From an uncultured Deferribacteraceae bacterium (GTDB lineage: Bacteria; Chrysiogenota; Deferribacteres; Deferribacterales; Mucispirillaceae), in NCBI GenBank assembly GCA_947041165.1, contig CAMRCY010000012.1, positions 1 through 54,134 of the forward strand: a stretch of 54,134 bases of DNA. Direction: 5' to 3'. The notes beneath the pieces are model-generated. The model saw only the letters and a list, made by a program, of their open reading frames with translations, did not search any database and was not told where the DNA came from. How positions within the stretch are numbered: the stretch's first letter is position 1; each line of letters starts with the position of its first letter. A program made the position numbers and the translations under genes. Below are positions 46,319-54,134 of the stretch, in pieces.

Positions 46319-47482
46319 ATGTTTATGATGAAGACAGTTATTTTTAATATATTTTTGGTGTTAGGGTTTTTAATACTCATTACCTCTTGTGCAGAGAACT
46401 CTGCTTTTATGCCTAATGGTGATAATAGCTCTAGTGAGGACGGCAGTACTGGTGGAGATGGTGGGACTGGTGGCGATGGCAGTACTGGTGGAGATACTGG
46501 AACTGGTGGAGATGGCAGTACTGGTGGCGATGGGACTATCGGTGATAACAACGCTATCTTCAAACCTGCTAACAAAGAGTTATATTTTGGAAGAGCTAAT
46601 CTAAACACTGATGAGCAAAAAGCATACGATCTTGCATTAAAAACCATGCTAGACAACTACTCATCTATTGTGACTAATGATGGAGCTGGTGGAAGAGTAA
46701 AAATTGATCTAGGCAAAAACAAAATATTAAATATAAAATATAATGAACAACTAAAGAAAATTGTATCTTTTATAGAACAAGATGAAGCTAGGTTATTTCA
46801 TATATCTAGCAATTCACCGATGGCGAACCCTAGTGGATTTGGATATACCTATAAAAAAGATGCATACGGAAATATTACAGAATTTTATATTCGTATACAT
46901 AGAACGTATTTGAGTTATGAAAAATATCGTGATGACATGAAAACTATTGAACTTAAAGTATCTGCAATAATAAAATCAATAGGCGATACATCTAAACTTA
47001 CTAAACCTCAAATAGTTAGAAAGCTTCATGAAGAGTATCTTGCAACTGTTGCTTATGGTGGTATGAATTTTAGTTCTGCAGGAAATATAACTGGATCTTT
47101 TCTAGCACCGATATCTACTGATTATTTTAAACGCTATCTTGTTATCTGCGATGGTTACTCTCGTTCAATGCTATATCTTTTACAACGCTTAGGGCTTAAA
47201 GCGATATACATTATAGGAATGACTCCTGAAGGTTTTCATGCTTGGAATAAAGTAGAACTTAACGGAGAGTGGTATAATCTTGATTCTACTTGGGACGACT
47301 CTATGACATTAAACTCTACTAGTTCAAGAAAAGAACATTTCTTAAAATCAGATGCTGACTTTTCACCGATACATCCTAAACCTCAAATAGATTCTGTTGG
47401 GAAAAAAACAGGATATTTACCTTTCGGTGTTAATCTTCCTGCCTCTGCTAATAAAAGTTTAACTCCTCAAGAATATAATTAA
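46319..47482 (+). CDS. transglutaminase-fold lipoprotein 3
   Basis: The 387-residue third copy has an AGGTAG ribosome site. Its signal peptide ends LILITSC (lipobox), and a Gly/Thr/Asp/Ser tether lies at about 39-75. The mature domain starts IFKPANKELYFGR, and the triad is intact: Cys277 (ICDGYSRSM), His307 (FHAWNKVE) and Asp322 (YNLDSTWDD). It ends SANKSLTPQEYN, like copy 2 (SASKSLTPAEYE), so the C termini are conserved too. Copies 2 and 3 look more alike than either is to copy 1. Confidence 0.85.
   Translation: MFMMKTVIFNIFLVLGFLILITSCAENSAFMPNGDNSSSEDGSTGGDGGTGGDGSTGGDTGTGGDGSTGGDGTIGDNNAIFKPANKELYFGRANLNTDEQKAYDLALKTMLDNYSSIVTNDGAGGRVKIDLGKNKILNIKYNEQLKKIVSFIEQDEARLFHISSNSPMANPSGFGYTYKKDAYGNITEFYIRIHRTYLSYEKYRDDMKTIELKVSAIIKSIGDTSKLTKPQIVRKLHEEYLATVAYGGMNFSSAGNITGSFLAPISTDYFKRYLVICDGYSRSMLYLLQRLGLKAIYIIGMTPEGFHAWNKVELNGEWYNLDSTWDDSMTLNSTSSRKEHFLKSDADFSPIHPKPQIDSVGKKTGYLPFGVNLPASANKSLTPQEYN
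46437..46545 (+). repeat. Gly/Thr/Asp coding repeat, lipoprotein 3 tether
   Basis: Units of the type GGTGGAGATGGCAGTACT (GGDGST) repeat with slight changes, about 36 residues in all. Confidence 0.85.
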
Positions 47483-47812
47483 AACGCTTCTTTAATAATT
47501 ATAAAATAGATGTTGTATGAAAATATTTTTGTGTAATTGTAAAAATGTTGCATAACTAAAATAACTTCCATTGATAATAAATAGTGGGATTATAAATAAG
47601 TTGCAGTTTAACTATTTTTTTCATATATCTATCATTATAAAATTTATGTGATAATACATAGCCATGATTATAAAACTTATATGAGTATATTCTCATTAAA
47701 CAATATACGTCATCCCTCTTCTCGTATATCCTCATTACTTATCATTGCCCTACTCTCTTTTTTTTATTCTCTCAAATATAGAGATCAAATTTACATACGC
47801 CTCTCTTAATTG
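47483..47812. other. gene-free stretch before the rapZ promoter
   Basis: The 330 bp between the third lipoprotein gene and rapZ's promoter contain no open frame of note and no clear terminator. A pyrimidine-rich tract (about 47710-47770) is the only distinctive composition. No hprK gene, which often precedes rapZ, is present. Confidence 0.55.
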
Positions 47813-47841
47813 TTGATATGGTAGGAAAATTCGTGTACAAT
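47813..47841 (+). promoter_or_regulatory. promoter of the rapZ-PTS cluster
   Basis: TTGATA (47813-47818) and TACAAT (47836-47841) are 17 bp apart, about 45 bp before the rapZ ATG. Confidence 0.65.
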
Positions 47842-47887
47842 TATTTTATGTATAGTCATACAAATTCTTTTCTCTTGAGGCAAATTT

Positions 47888-48745
47888 ATGGATAATCGGT
47901 GTGATATGATTGTGATATCTGGCTTATCAGGAGCTGGTAAATCATCTGCTATTAAAGTTATTGAGGATATCGGATATAACACGATCGACAACGTCCCTTT
48001 AGAAGTCGTTGAAGGGGTCGCTAATATATTCTATGCCACTGGCAAACCTATCACTAAGATTGCACTTGTTATCGACTCTAGATCTAAAGATAGCTCTCTT
48101 GCTTTAACCACAATTAAAATGCTTAAAGATAGGTATAATGCAAAACTTATATTTATGGACGCTCTACCTGAAACCATAATTAAAAGATATAAAGAAACTA
48201 GGCACACTCACCCGCAAGGGAAAGATCTGCTTGTTGCGATCAATAATGAAATTGACATAATGAGTGATATAAAAGATATCGCTGATTACGTCTACATATC
48301 TGATAATAAAAGCGTGCATGATATCGCTTATGAACTTAAAAACTTCTGTGATAAAGATAGCTCACTTTTACTCTCACTATCTGTTCAATCTTTCGGATTT
48401 AAATACGGTGTGCCTATTGAATCGGATCTTGTATTTGATGTTAGGTTTCTTAAAAATCCATACTTCGATCCTGAACTTAAAAAATTCACCGGACGTGATA
48501 AAGTGATAGATGACTTTGTTGCAACAGATAAAAACTATCATCTGTTCTTAGATAAACTTGTTGATATGTTACAATTTCTACTCCCTCTATATATCAACGA
48601 AGGGAAAAAATATCTCAACATATCGATAGGCTGTACAGGTGGAAAACATCGATCTGTTATGATTGTTGAAAACCTCGCTAAAAAAATAGATATGATGAAT
48701 ATGAAGATAGATACCATGATTAAACATCGTGATATTGACAAATAG
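47888..48745 (+). CDS. rapZ: RNase adapter / nucleotide-binding protein RapZ
   Basis: The 285-residue protein has Walker A GLSGAGKS (residues 12-19) and IDNVPLEVV. The C-terminal domain has the conserved DVRFLKNPYF and IGCTGGKHRSV motifs. In Escherichia coli RapZ directs RNase E to the small RNA GlmZ and so controls glucosamine-6-phosphate synthase. Here it opens a PTS cluster, its usual position in many bacteria. A GAGG ribosome site 7 nt before the ATG supports the first Met. Confidence 0.95.
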   Translation: MDNRCDMIVISGLSGAGKSSAIKVIEDIGYNTIDNVPLEVVEGVANIFYATGKPITKIALVIDSRSKDSSLALTTIKMLKDRYNAKLIFMDALPETIIKRYKETRHTHPQGKDLLVAINNEIDIMSDIKDIADYVYISDNKSVHDIAYELKNFCDKDSSLLLSLSVQSFGFKYGVPIESDLVFDVRFLKNPYFDPELKKFTGRDKVIDDFVATDKNYHLFLDKLVDMLQFLLPLYINEGKKYLNISIGCTGGKHRSVMIVENLAKKIDMMNMKIDTMIKHRDIDK

Positions 48746-48817
48746 GTATAAAAACAAATATACTATATTAGAAGTAGATAAATAATATCTATTCAATTAT
48801 TTTGGTTTGGTGATGTA

Positions 48818-49228
48818 ATGGTAAATATTGTAATTTTAACGCACGGTTTGTTTGGTGAAGAGTTGTTTAAAGCTTCTGAAATGATAGTTGGTAAACAAGA
48901 TCGTGTTGAGATACTTTCTATACAAGATGGTAGTTCTGTACATGAAATCGCTGCACAACTTGAGGCTATTGTTAATGTTAATGGACAATATGGAAGTATC
49001 ATCTTTACGGATATGTTTGGTGGATCGCCATCTAATATATCGATAGGGTTTCTTGATAGTGGTAAATGTGAAGTGGTGTCTGGAGTTAATCTTCCGATGT
49101 TATTAAAAGTGTTCTCATTAAGAAATGATACTGATTTATCTGTTCATGAACTAGCTTTACAAACTGCTAAAGCAGGAAATGATTCTATTAAAGTTGCTGG
49201 AGAAATTCTGCATAAAGATATATTGTAA
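48818..49228 (+). CDS. PTS mannose-family EIIA domain protein
   Basis: The 136-residue cytoplasmic protein has the EIIA-Man fold. The phosphorylated His9 is in LTHGLFGEEL, and FTDMFGGSPSNIS is the characteristic second motif. It accepts phosphate from HPr and passes it to EIIB. It lies 72 bp after rapZ and 93 bp before EIIB, all on the plus strand. Confidence 0.93.
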   Translation: MVNIVILTHGLFGEELFKASEMIVGKQDRVEILSIQDGSSVHEIAAQLEAIVNVNGQYGSIIFTDMFGGSPSNISIGFLDSGKCEVVSGVNLPMLLKVFSLRNDTDLSVHELALQTAKAGNDSIKVAGEILHKDIL

Positions 49229-49321
49229 TTGTTCGTATATAAAAACTGAAACTCAATTATAGATAGTCTACTTTTCATTCGTATCTCCCCTATCTTAAAA
49301 TGTTTTATAACATGGTGTAAA

Positions 49322-49834
49322 ATGGAGCGTATAATCTTTCGAGTTGATGATAGATTTATTCACGGACAGGTGATTGAAGGATGGATTAATCACTTCCGTA
49401 TTAAAAATATTATCTTAATAAATGATAGTATCGCTGATGATGTTAAGAAAACTTTCATCTATAAATCTATTATGCCAAGAAATGCAAAACTTGAAGTTAT
49501 GAGTATCGACTCTTTTCTACAGCTTGATATTTTAAATGAATATAAAAAAGGATATCTTCTTATTATAGTCGGATCTATTAACGACTTAAAATTGATCAAC
49601 TCTAATATCCCTCTTGAGCATTCATATATAAACATCGGTTGTTTGGCTACAAGTAACCACGATATACCAGTAACTGATAACTGTTTTCTCAATCAAGAAG
49701 AGTTAGATTGCTTAGTTCATATATCAGAAAAACACTCTAAAGATATCTATGCTCATAAACTTCCATGGGAAAAACCTATCAATATAAACGATATACACAA
49801 TAAACAAATGAATATTAAAAAGATACAAGAATGA
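49322..49834 (+). CDS. PTS mannose/sorbose-family EIIB protein
   Basis: The 170-residue protein has the EIIB-Man active site His14 in RVDDRFIHGQVIEGW. INDSIADD and KLPWEKPININDIHN complete the match. It passes phosphate to the sugar entering through IIC-IID. Its stop codon overlaps the EIIC start by four bases (ATGA), so translation is coupled. Confidence 0.93.
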   Translation: MERIIFRVDDRFIHGQVIEGWINHFRIKNIILINDSIADDVKKTFIYKSIMPRNAKLEVMSIDSFLQLDILNEYKKGYLLIIVGSINDLKLINSNIPLEHSYINIGCLATSNHDIPVTDNCFLNQEELDCLVHISEKHSKDIYAHKLPWEKPININDIHNKQMNIKKIQE

Positions 49835-50502
49835 GCTTAGCACAGGGGATTTTATTATTCTTCCTATCTGGATTTGCATCCCTTGATAGAGTGGCTGGAA
49901 TAAACATAATGCTATCTCGTCCGATTGTTATAACTAGCATAATCGGTATCGCTTTTAATCAAATCCTTATATGTATTCTAATCGGTGCTATCTTTGAATT
50001 TATCGGTATGCTCGAAGTCCCCGTTGGAACAGTTATACTTAAAGATGATACATTCGCTGGATACTCATCTTCTGTGCTTATATCATTAGGTGCAATATCT
50101 CACAATAATCTATCTATCCTACTTGCAATTATTTTAGTTACACTTATGATCTATCCTGTAACATTAACCGATATTTATTGTCGAAAATTGAACAAGTTGA
50201 TGATTACTCGAGCCTTTAATGAAACTAAATCAAATACAAATAGTGACGGGTTTTTAATACGAATAGGTTTACTTGTATCTTTTATTCGTGGAGTAGTGGT
50301 TTATAATTTAGCAACATTTTTAATATTTCTTACCCTGCACAATATAGGTTATTTCGCTAAACAAGAAGTTTCTCCTATATATTATTTAGTCTTATTATTT
50401 ATCCTATTGATGGGATGTTTATTTAGATTTCTTAACGGTGAACTTTTTATGAAGCTCATCTTTCTTGTTATAGGCTTTATAGCTTCATGGATAATATTAT
50501 GA
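49831..50502 (+). CDS. PTS mannose/sorbose-family EIIC permease
   Basis: The 223-residue integral membrane protein has about six or seven hydrophobic segments. GFASLDRVAGINIMLSRPIV near the N terminus and FEFIGMLEVPVGTVI match the EIIC-Man family. It forms the sugar channel with EIID. It overlaps EIID by four bases (ATGA). Confidence 0.9.
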   Translation: MSLAQGILLFFLSGFASLDRVAGINIMLSRPIVITSIIGIAFNQILICILIGAIFEFIGMLEVPVGTVILKDDTFAGYSSSVLISLGAISHNNLSILLAIILVTLMIYPVTLTDIYCRKLNKLMITRAFNETKSNTNSDGFLIRIGLLVSFIRGVVVYNLATFLIFLTLHNIGYFAKQEVSPIYYLVLLFILLMGCLFRFLNGELFMKLIFLVIGFIASWIIL

Positions 50503-51218
50503 AACTATTATTGAAAGCTCTTCCAACACTTGTAAAGAGTATCTTTTATCAAGCTAATTGGAATATTGAAAATATGCAAGGCACTGGATTTTCTTGGTTA
50601 CTTAAAGATTTATCAAAAAGATTTAAAATCAGTTTTGGTAATGTTAAAGGTAATGAACGTGCTGATTATTTTAACACTAATCCATATTTTGTAACTTTTA
50701 TGCTTGGAATATTTTTAAAAGAAGCAGAATCAGGCAAACCAGTTGATCAATATAAATCTACTTATGCATCAGTTTTTGGAGCGTTAGGTGATACTTTTTT
50801 CTGGCACTCATTACGCCCTCTCACTTTCTTCCTATCCCTGTTTATTGCGGTATACGAACCGATGTTTGCTATGTTTTTCTATCTTATATTTTTTAATATA
50901 TTCAATATAGGTTTTAAATTTCTTGGATTTTATTTAGGATATAATTACGGCACAAATGTTATTGATGTCTTTCGTACTGTATCATTTGCAAATTGGTCTG
51001 ATATAGCTGATATGGCAACAATCTTTCTCATGGGTGGAACATTAGCTATTGTTGTAAAATATGTTAGCAATAGTGATGCTATAAACTCTATAGCTATATT
51101 TAAAACAGCTATCTTTTTTATTGCAGGTTTTACTACATCTAGGTATGTGAGCGCACCGTTCACACTGATTATAGGTGCAATGATCGTTACGGCTATTATG
51201 CTTTTACAAAATATTTAA
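50499..51218 (+). CDS. PTS mannose/sorbose-family EIID permease subunit
   Basis: The start is the ATG at 50499, coupled by ATGA to EIIC; the earlier frame to 50487 lies inside EIIC. The 239-residue protein has FYQANWNIENMQGTGFSWLL and FNTNPYFVTFMLGIFLKEAE. The GALGDTFFWHSLRPLTFF motif, with the conserved His, is the EIID signature. It is followed by HPr after 12 bp. Confidence 0.92.
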   Translation: MKLLLKALPTLVKSIFYQANWNIENMQGTGFSWLLKDLSKRFKISFGNVKGNERADYFNTNPYFVTFMLGIFLKEAESGKPVDQYKSTYASVFGALGDTFFWHSLRPLTFFLSLFIAVYEPMFAMFFYLIFFNIFNIGFKFLGFYLGYNYGTNVIDVFRTVSFANWSDIADMATIFLMGGTLAIVVKYVSNSDAINSIAIFKTAIFFIAGFTTSRYVSAPFTLIIGAMIVTAIMLLQNI

Positions 51219-51230
51219 AGTGGGTATTGA

Positions 51231-51503
51231 ATGAAATTACTTAAAGATTCATTTCTAATAAAAAATAAATTGGGACTTCACGCAAGAGCCGCTGCAAAAT
51301 TTGTTAATATTGTGACAAAATATAAGTCTGAGGTTACTGTTATTAAAGATGATAAAAAAGTTAATGGCAAAAGTATTATGTCATTGATAATGCTAACTGC
51401 TCTACTTGATGATACAATCGAAGTGTCTGTTCAAGGAGATGATGCAGGCGAGTGTATCAAAGATTTAGAAATGCTTGTTGATAATAAATTTGGAGAAGAT
51501 TAA
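51231..51503 (+). CDS. ptsH: phosphocarrier protein HPr
   Basis: The 90-residue protein has active-site His17 in LGLHARAAAKFV. The regulatory serine site VNGKSIMSLIML has Ser48, at the position of Ser46 in Bacillus HPr, the target of HPr kinase. It transfers phosphate from EI to EIIA. It ends with a one-base overlap with ptsI (TAATG). Confidence 0.96.
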   Translation: MKLLKDSFLIKNKLGLHARAAAKFVNIVTKYKSEVTVIKDDKKVNGKSIMSLIMLTALLDDTIEVSVQGDDAGECIKDLEMLVDNKFGED

Positions 51504-53230
51504 TGATAATTAAACAAGGTATTTCTATTTTAAATAATATCATTATCGGTAAAGCTTATCTTATTGATAGAAACAAAATATTTGTGCGTGGATCTAAAAT
51601 TGAAGATGTTGAAAAAGAGAAAGAAAGATTAAAAAAAGCAATTAAAAAAACAGTTGCTGTTTATGAAAGATATAAAACTTTATTTGAAGACAGAAAAAGT
51701 AGTGCCGAAATATATGAGGCCTATCAACTTATTTTAGAAGATGAACTATTTACTGGCGAAGCTTTAAAACTGATAGAGAAAGATAAAATTAACGCTGAAT
51801 ACGCTTTAAAAAGAGTTCGAGATCACCTAATCAATACTATGCTCGCTTCTAAAAGTGATTATATAAAAGATAGAATTTACGATCTTGAACATCTCTATCA
51901 AAGAGTGCAAGGTGAACTTACATCTAAAAATTATCAATCAATCGATAAGGCAACAACTGGTGATATAATTATATCGCACGATCTAATCGCTACTGATATT
52001 GATATTATGATATCTAAAAAAATTCATGCGTTTGCAACTGATATCGGTGGTAAAACATCACACAACTCTATCATCGCTAAATCAGCTGGGATACTCGGAA
52101 TTGTTGGACTTAAAAATATATACGAAATAGTTAATCATGGAGATTTAATAATTATCGATGGACTCCTATCAACTATAATTATCAACCCAGATAAAACAAC
52201 TTTAGAGAAATATACGCAACGAAAACTAGCGTTAAAAACTTATCTAAACTCTGTTCAGGAACTTAATAATACTATTACTAAAAATGGAGTTGAAATCACT
52301 CTATCTGCAAATATCGACTCTAACTCCGATATAGATGCAGTTAATAAAAATAACCTATCTGGAGTTGGATTATATAGAACTGAGTTCTTATTTCTAAGAG
52401 ATCAATCCATCACTCAAGACGATCAATATAATATATATAAATCAGCCTCTGAAAAATTAGAGAATAAACAGTTGATCCTTAGAACATACGATCTGGGTGG
52501 AGATAAACTAACTCATAACCAACATCAATATGAAAAAGATTCTGTGTTTGGACTTAGAGCAATTAGATATTGTATGCAAAATAAAGACTTCTTTAAAGAT
52601 CAAATCACAGCTATACTTAGAGCATCTTATAACAATAACATCAAAATAATGCTACCAATGATCTCATCTGTTGACGAACTGATAGATGTTAAAAAGTTTA
52701 TCGAAGAAGTTAAAGATGAGCTTAAAGCAAAATCTATAAAATATAACGACAAAATTGAAATAGGAATAATGATAGAACTGCCTGCCGTTGCGGTGTCTAT
52801 TAATAAATTTATTAACTACTCCGACTTCTTCTCTATAGGCACAAATGATCTGATACAATACACTCTAGGAGTTGATAGAACAAACTCTTTAGTTGCTGAT
52901 TATTATAACCCACTGCATCCTGCTATATTACAGATGTTGTCTGATATTTTTCTAGCTACTGCAAGTGCAAATAAAGAGGTTTCTGTGTGTGGAGAGATCG
53001 CTGGTGATTATAGATATCTACCTCTGCTTCTGGGGATTGGTTATAGATCTTTCTCTATGAATCCTCAATCATCTCAAGCTATACAGAAACTGATAACTGA
53101 ACTTGATACTACGAAATGTAGAGAACTATTTGACACAGTGCTTAAGTGTGAAACCATTGCCGAAACTACAAAAATACTTGAACTATTTTTAGACGAGAAT
53201 TTTAAAAACCTCTTCTCAGAATCTCTTTAA
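51503..53230 (+). CDS. ptsI: PEP-protein phosphotransferase (enzyme I)
   Basis: The 575-residue protein is full length. The swivelling His domain has active-site His187 in GGKTSHNSIIAKSAGI. The PEP-binding barrel shows LYRTEFLF, RTYDLGGDK, GIMIELPAVAV, FFSIGTNDLIQYTLGVDR and the catalytic Cys496 in VCGEIAGD. It starts the PTS relay from phosphoenolpyruvate. It completes a self-contained PTS with EIIA, B, C, D and HPr. Confidence 0.97.
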   Translation: MIIKQGISILNNIIIGKAYLIDRNKIFVRGSKIEDVEKEKERLKKAIKKTVAVYERYKTLFEDRKSSAEIYEAYQLILEDELFTGEALKLIEKDKINAEYALKRVRDHLINTMLASKSDYIKDRIYDLEHLYQRVQGELTSKNYQSIDKATTGDIIISHDLIATDIDIMISKKIHAFATDIGGKTSHNSIIAKSAGILGIVGLKNIYEIVNHGDLIIIDGLLSTIIINPDKTTLEKYTQRKLALKTYLNSVQELNNTITKNGVEITLSANIDSNSDIDAVNKNNLSGVGLYRTEFLFLRDQSITQDDQYNIYKSASEKLENKQLILRTYDLGGDKLTHNQHQYEKDSVFGLRAIRYCMQNKDFFKDQITAILRASYNNNIKIMLPMISSVDELIDVKKFIEEVKDELKAKSIKYNDKIEIGIMIELPAVAVSINKFINYSDFFSIGTNDLIQYTLGVDRTNSLVADYYNPLHPAILQMLSDIFLATASANKEVSVCGEIAGDYRYLPLLLGIGYRSFSMNPQSSQAIQKLITELDTTKCRELFDTVLKCETIAETTKILELFLDENFKNLFSESL

Positions 53231-53323
53231 TTAATTGAATATAAAATTAAAATTAATTATTTTCGTTTTATATCCGAAACTAAACTTACAAGTAAATTAT
53301 TTAAATGATTTTGAGAGGGTTCG

Positions 53324-53821
53324 ATGGTTCTAATAAAAATGAAATATGTATTAATTATTTTTTCACTAGTTTTTTCTTTCTACATGCTTAATGCATGCAC
53401 ATACGACAAACAATTAAAGGCAGCTATTGAACCCACTGTTGTTGCTAAAAATATTGTGCCTGTAAATAATATACCGATGAACCACCTTGATATAAAGGCT
53501 GAAAACTATTTAGGTCAAAAAATATCAATTACGAATTTCTCAACTGCAACGTTCACTATAACTAATATGTTTTCTGATTCTATAAGTTTTAAATACTCTC
53601 AAATAGAGAAAGTTGAACAAGTTAATAATGATAATATTAACGCTTGTAACGCTAAAGGCGTTTTTAGAGTTCTAGAACCTCTTGAGAAATGTTTTATAGA
53701 TATGATCATTGAACCAAATAGTAATATTCGTGGTACAGAAATAGTTATTGATTATAAAGTTAATAACGATGATAGAACTTATCAAGCTGTGTATCAAGTA
53801 AACGACTTTCTATTATTCTAA
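53324..53821 (+). CDS. small lipoprotein with an Ig-like domain
   Basis: The 165-residue protein has a signal peptide ending MLNAC (lipobox), so it is probably lipidated. The mature part (about 50-160) reads as beta strands with the pattern ATFTITNMFSDS, then LEPLEKCFIDMIIEPN and GTEIVIDYKV. This is like the abnormal-spindle/HYDIN Ig-like fold used by secreted bacterial proteins. The family call is tentative. Its stop codon lies inside the first unit of the 89-bp repeat. Confidence 0.65.
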   Translation: MVLIKMKYVLIIFSLVFSFYMLNACTYDKQLKAAIEPTVVAKNIVPVNNIPMNHLDIKAENYLGQKISITNFSTATFTITNMFSDSISFKYSQIEKVEQVNNDNINACNAKGVFRVLEPLEKCFIDMIIEPNSNIRGTEIVIDYKVNNDDRTYQAVYQVNDFLLF

Positions 53822-54134
53822 AATAACTAAACCGTACCCTATTCGCACTATATACAATTAATTACGATATTTAACATAACGTCGTGTATAAAGATTTATA
53901 TCTATTCTAAAATAACCAAACCGTACCCTATTCGCACTATATACAATTAATTACGATATTTAACATAACATCGTGCATAAAGATTTATATCTATTCTAAA
54001 ATAACTAAACCGTACCCTATTCACACTATATACAATTAATTACAATATTTAACTTAATGTCGTGCATAAAGATTTACACCTATTCTAAAATAACTAAACC
54101 GTACCCTATTCACACTATATACAATTAATTACAA
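53816..54134. repeat. 89-bp tandem repeat, at least 3.6 units, running off the window
   Basis: Units beginning TTCTAAAATAACTAAACC occur at 53816, 53905, 53994 and 54083, exactly 89 bp apart, differing by a few transitions. The first unit begins with the last codons and stop codon of the lipoprotein gene. No open frame, spacer or dyad of note is inside the unit. The array continues past 54134, so its full length is unknown. It fills the gene-free end of the window. Confidence 0.95.

Noticed and set aside
53816-54134. CRISPR array at the window end
   Set aside because: The whole 89-bp unit is repeated, with no unique spacers between constant repeats.

Overview
The window is AT-rich bacterial DNA from a Gram-negative organism: it carries several lipoprotein signal peptides, a kefB-type antiporter and periplasmic-type proteins. 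The gene content (a complete mannose-family PTS next to rapZ, an archaeal-type phosphoglycerate-mutase-like gene beside hom, lysC and cimA, a short stand-alone N-acetylglutamate synthase, a DUF3417-type glucan phosphorylase) suggests a Deferribacterota/Deltaproteobacteria-like lineage, perhaps a low-GC host-associated Deferribacterota. That placement is an inference from gene families and was not tested by any search.

Layout. Positions 1-9288 are almost entirely minus strand: acetate kinase (cut by the window edge) and phosphate acetyltransferase, queD, a protoglobin/PsiE-like membrane protein, a hotdog thioesterase, alpha-glucan phosphorylase, dUTPase, a lipoprotein and 3-methyladenine glycosylase I. 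Positions 9385-19483 hold one classic information-processing operon on the minus strand, rimP-nusA-ylxR-infB-rbfA-truB-rpsO-pnp, with a consensus promoter, a possible leader terminator before rimP and a terminator after pnp. Positions 19501-22037 are a plus-strand sulfur amino-acid pair (cysK, metY) closed by a terminator. A 15-bp GC-rich minisatellite of about 46 units follows at 22151-22850. Next come a GNAT N-acetylglutamate synthase, the pyrR-pyrB-pyrC operon, and a decayed DUF1963-family pseudogene beside two orphan genes.

Positions 28419-32240 encode a run of exported or membrane proteins: a secreted fumarase-superfamily lyase, an orphan, a DUF302 protein and a MORN-repeat protein. The aspartate-family and citramalate pathway genes hom, an apgM-like putative homoserine kinase, lysC and cimA follow (minus strand, 32356-38004). 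Then come a SatP/YaaH acetate transporter, a CPA2 cation/proton antiporter, a TetR regulator, a PC4-like protein and a DUF4145 protein. Three tandem transglutaminase-fold lipoproteins with Gly/Asp-rich tethers occupy 43678-47482; one has lost its catalytic Cys. The window closes with rapZ, PTS EIIA-EIIB-EIIC-EIID-HPr-EI, a small lipoprotein, and an 89-bp tandem repeat running off the end.

Themes. Acetate handling (pta, ackA, the SatP-like transporter), amino-acid and pyrimidine biosynthesis and a phosphotransferase system make up the core metabolism. The most unusual feature is the amount of short tandem repetition. It appears outside genes (15, 60, 66 and 89 bp periods) and inside them: the RbfA tail, IF-2 linker, MORN-protein tail and the lipoprotein tethers. 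In coding regions the periods preserve the reading frame.
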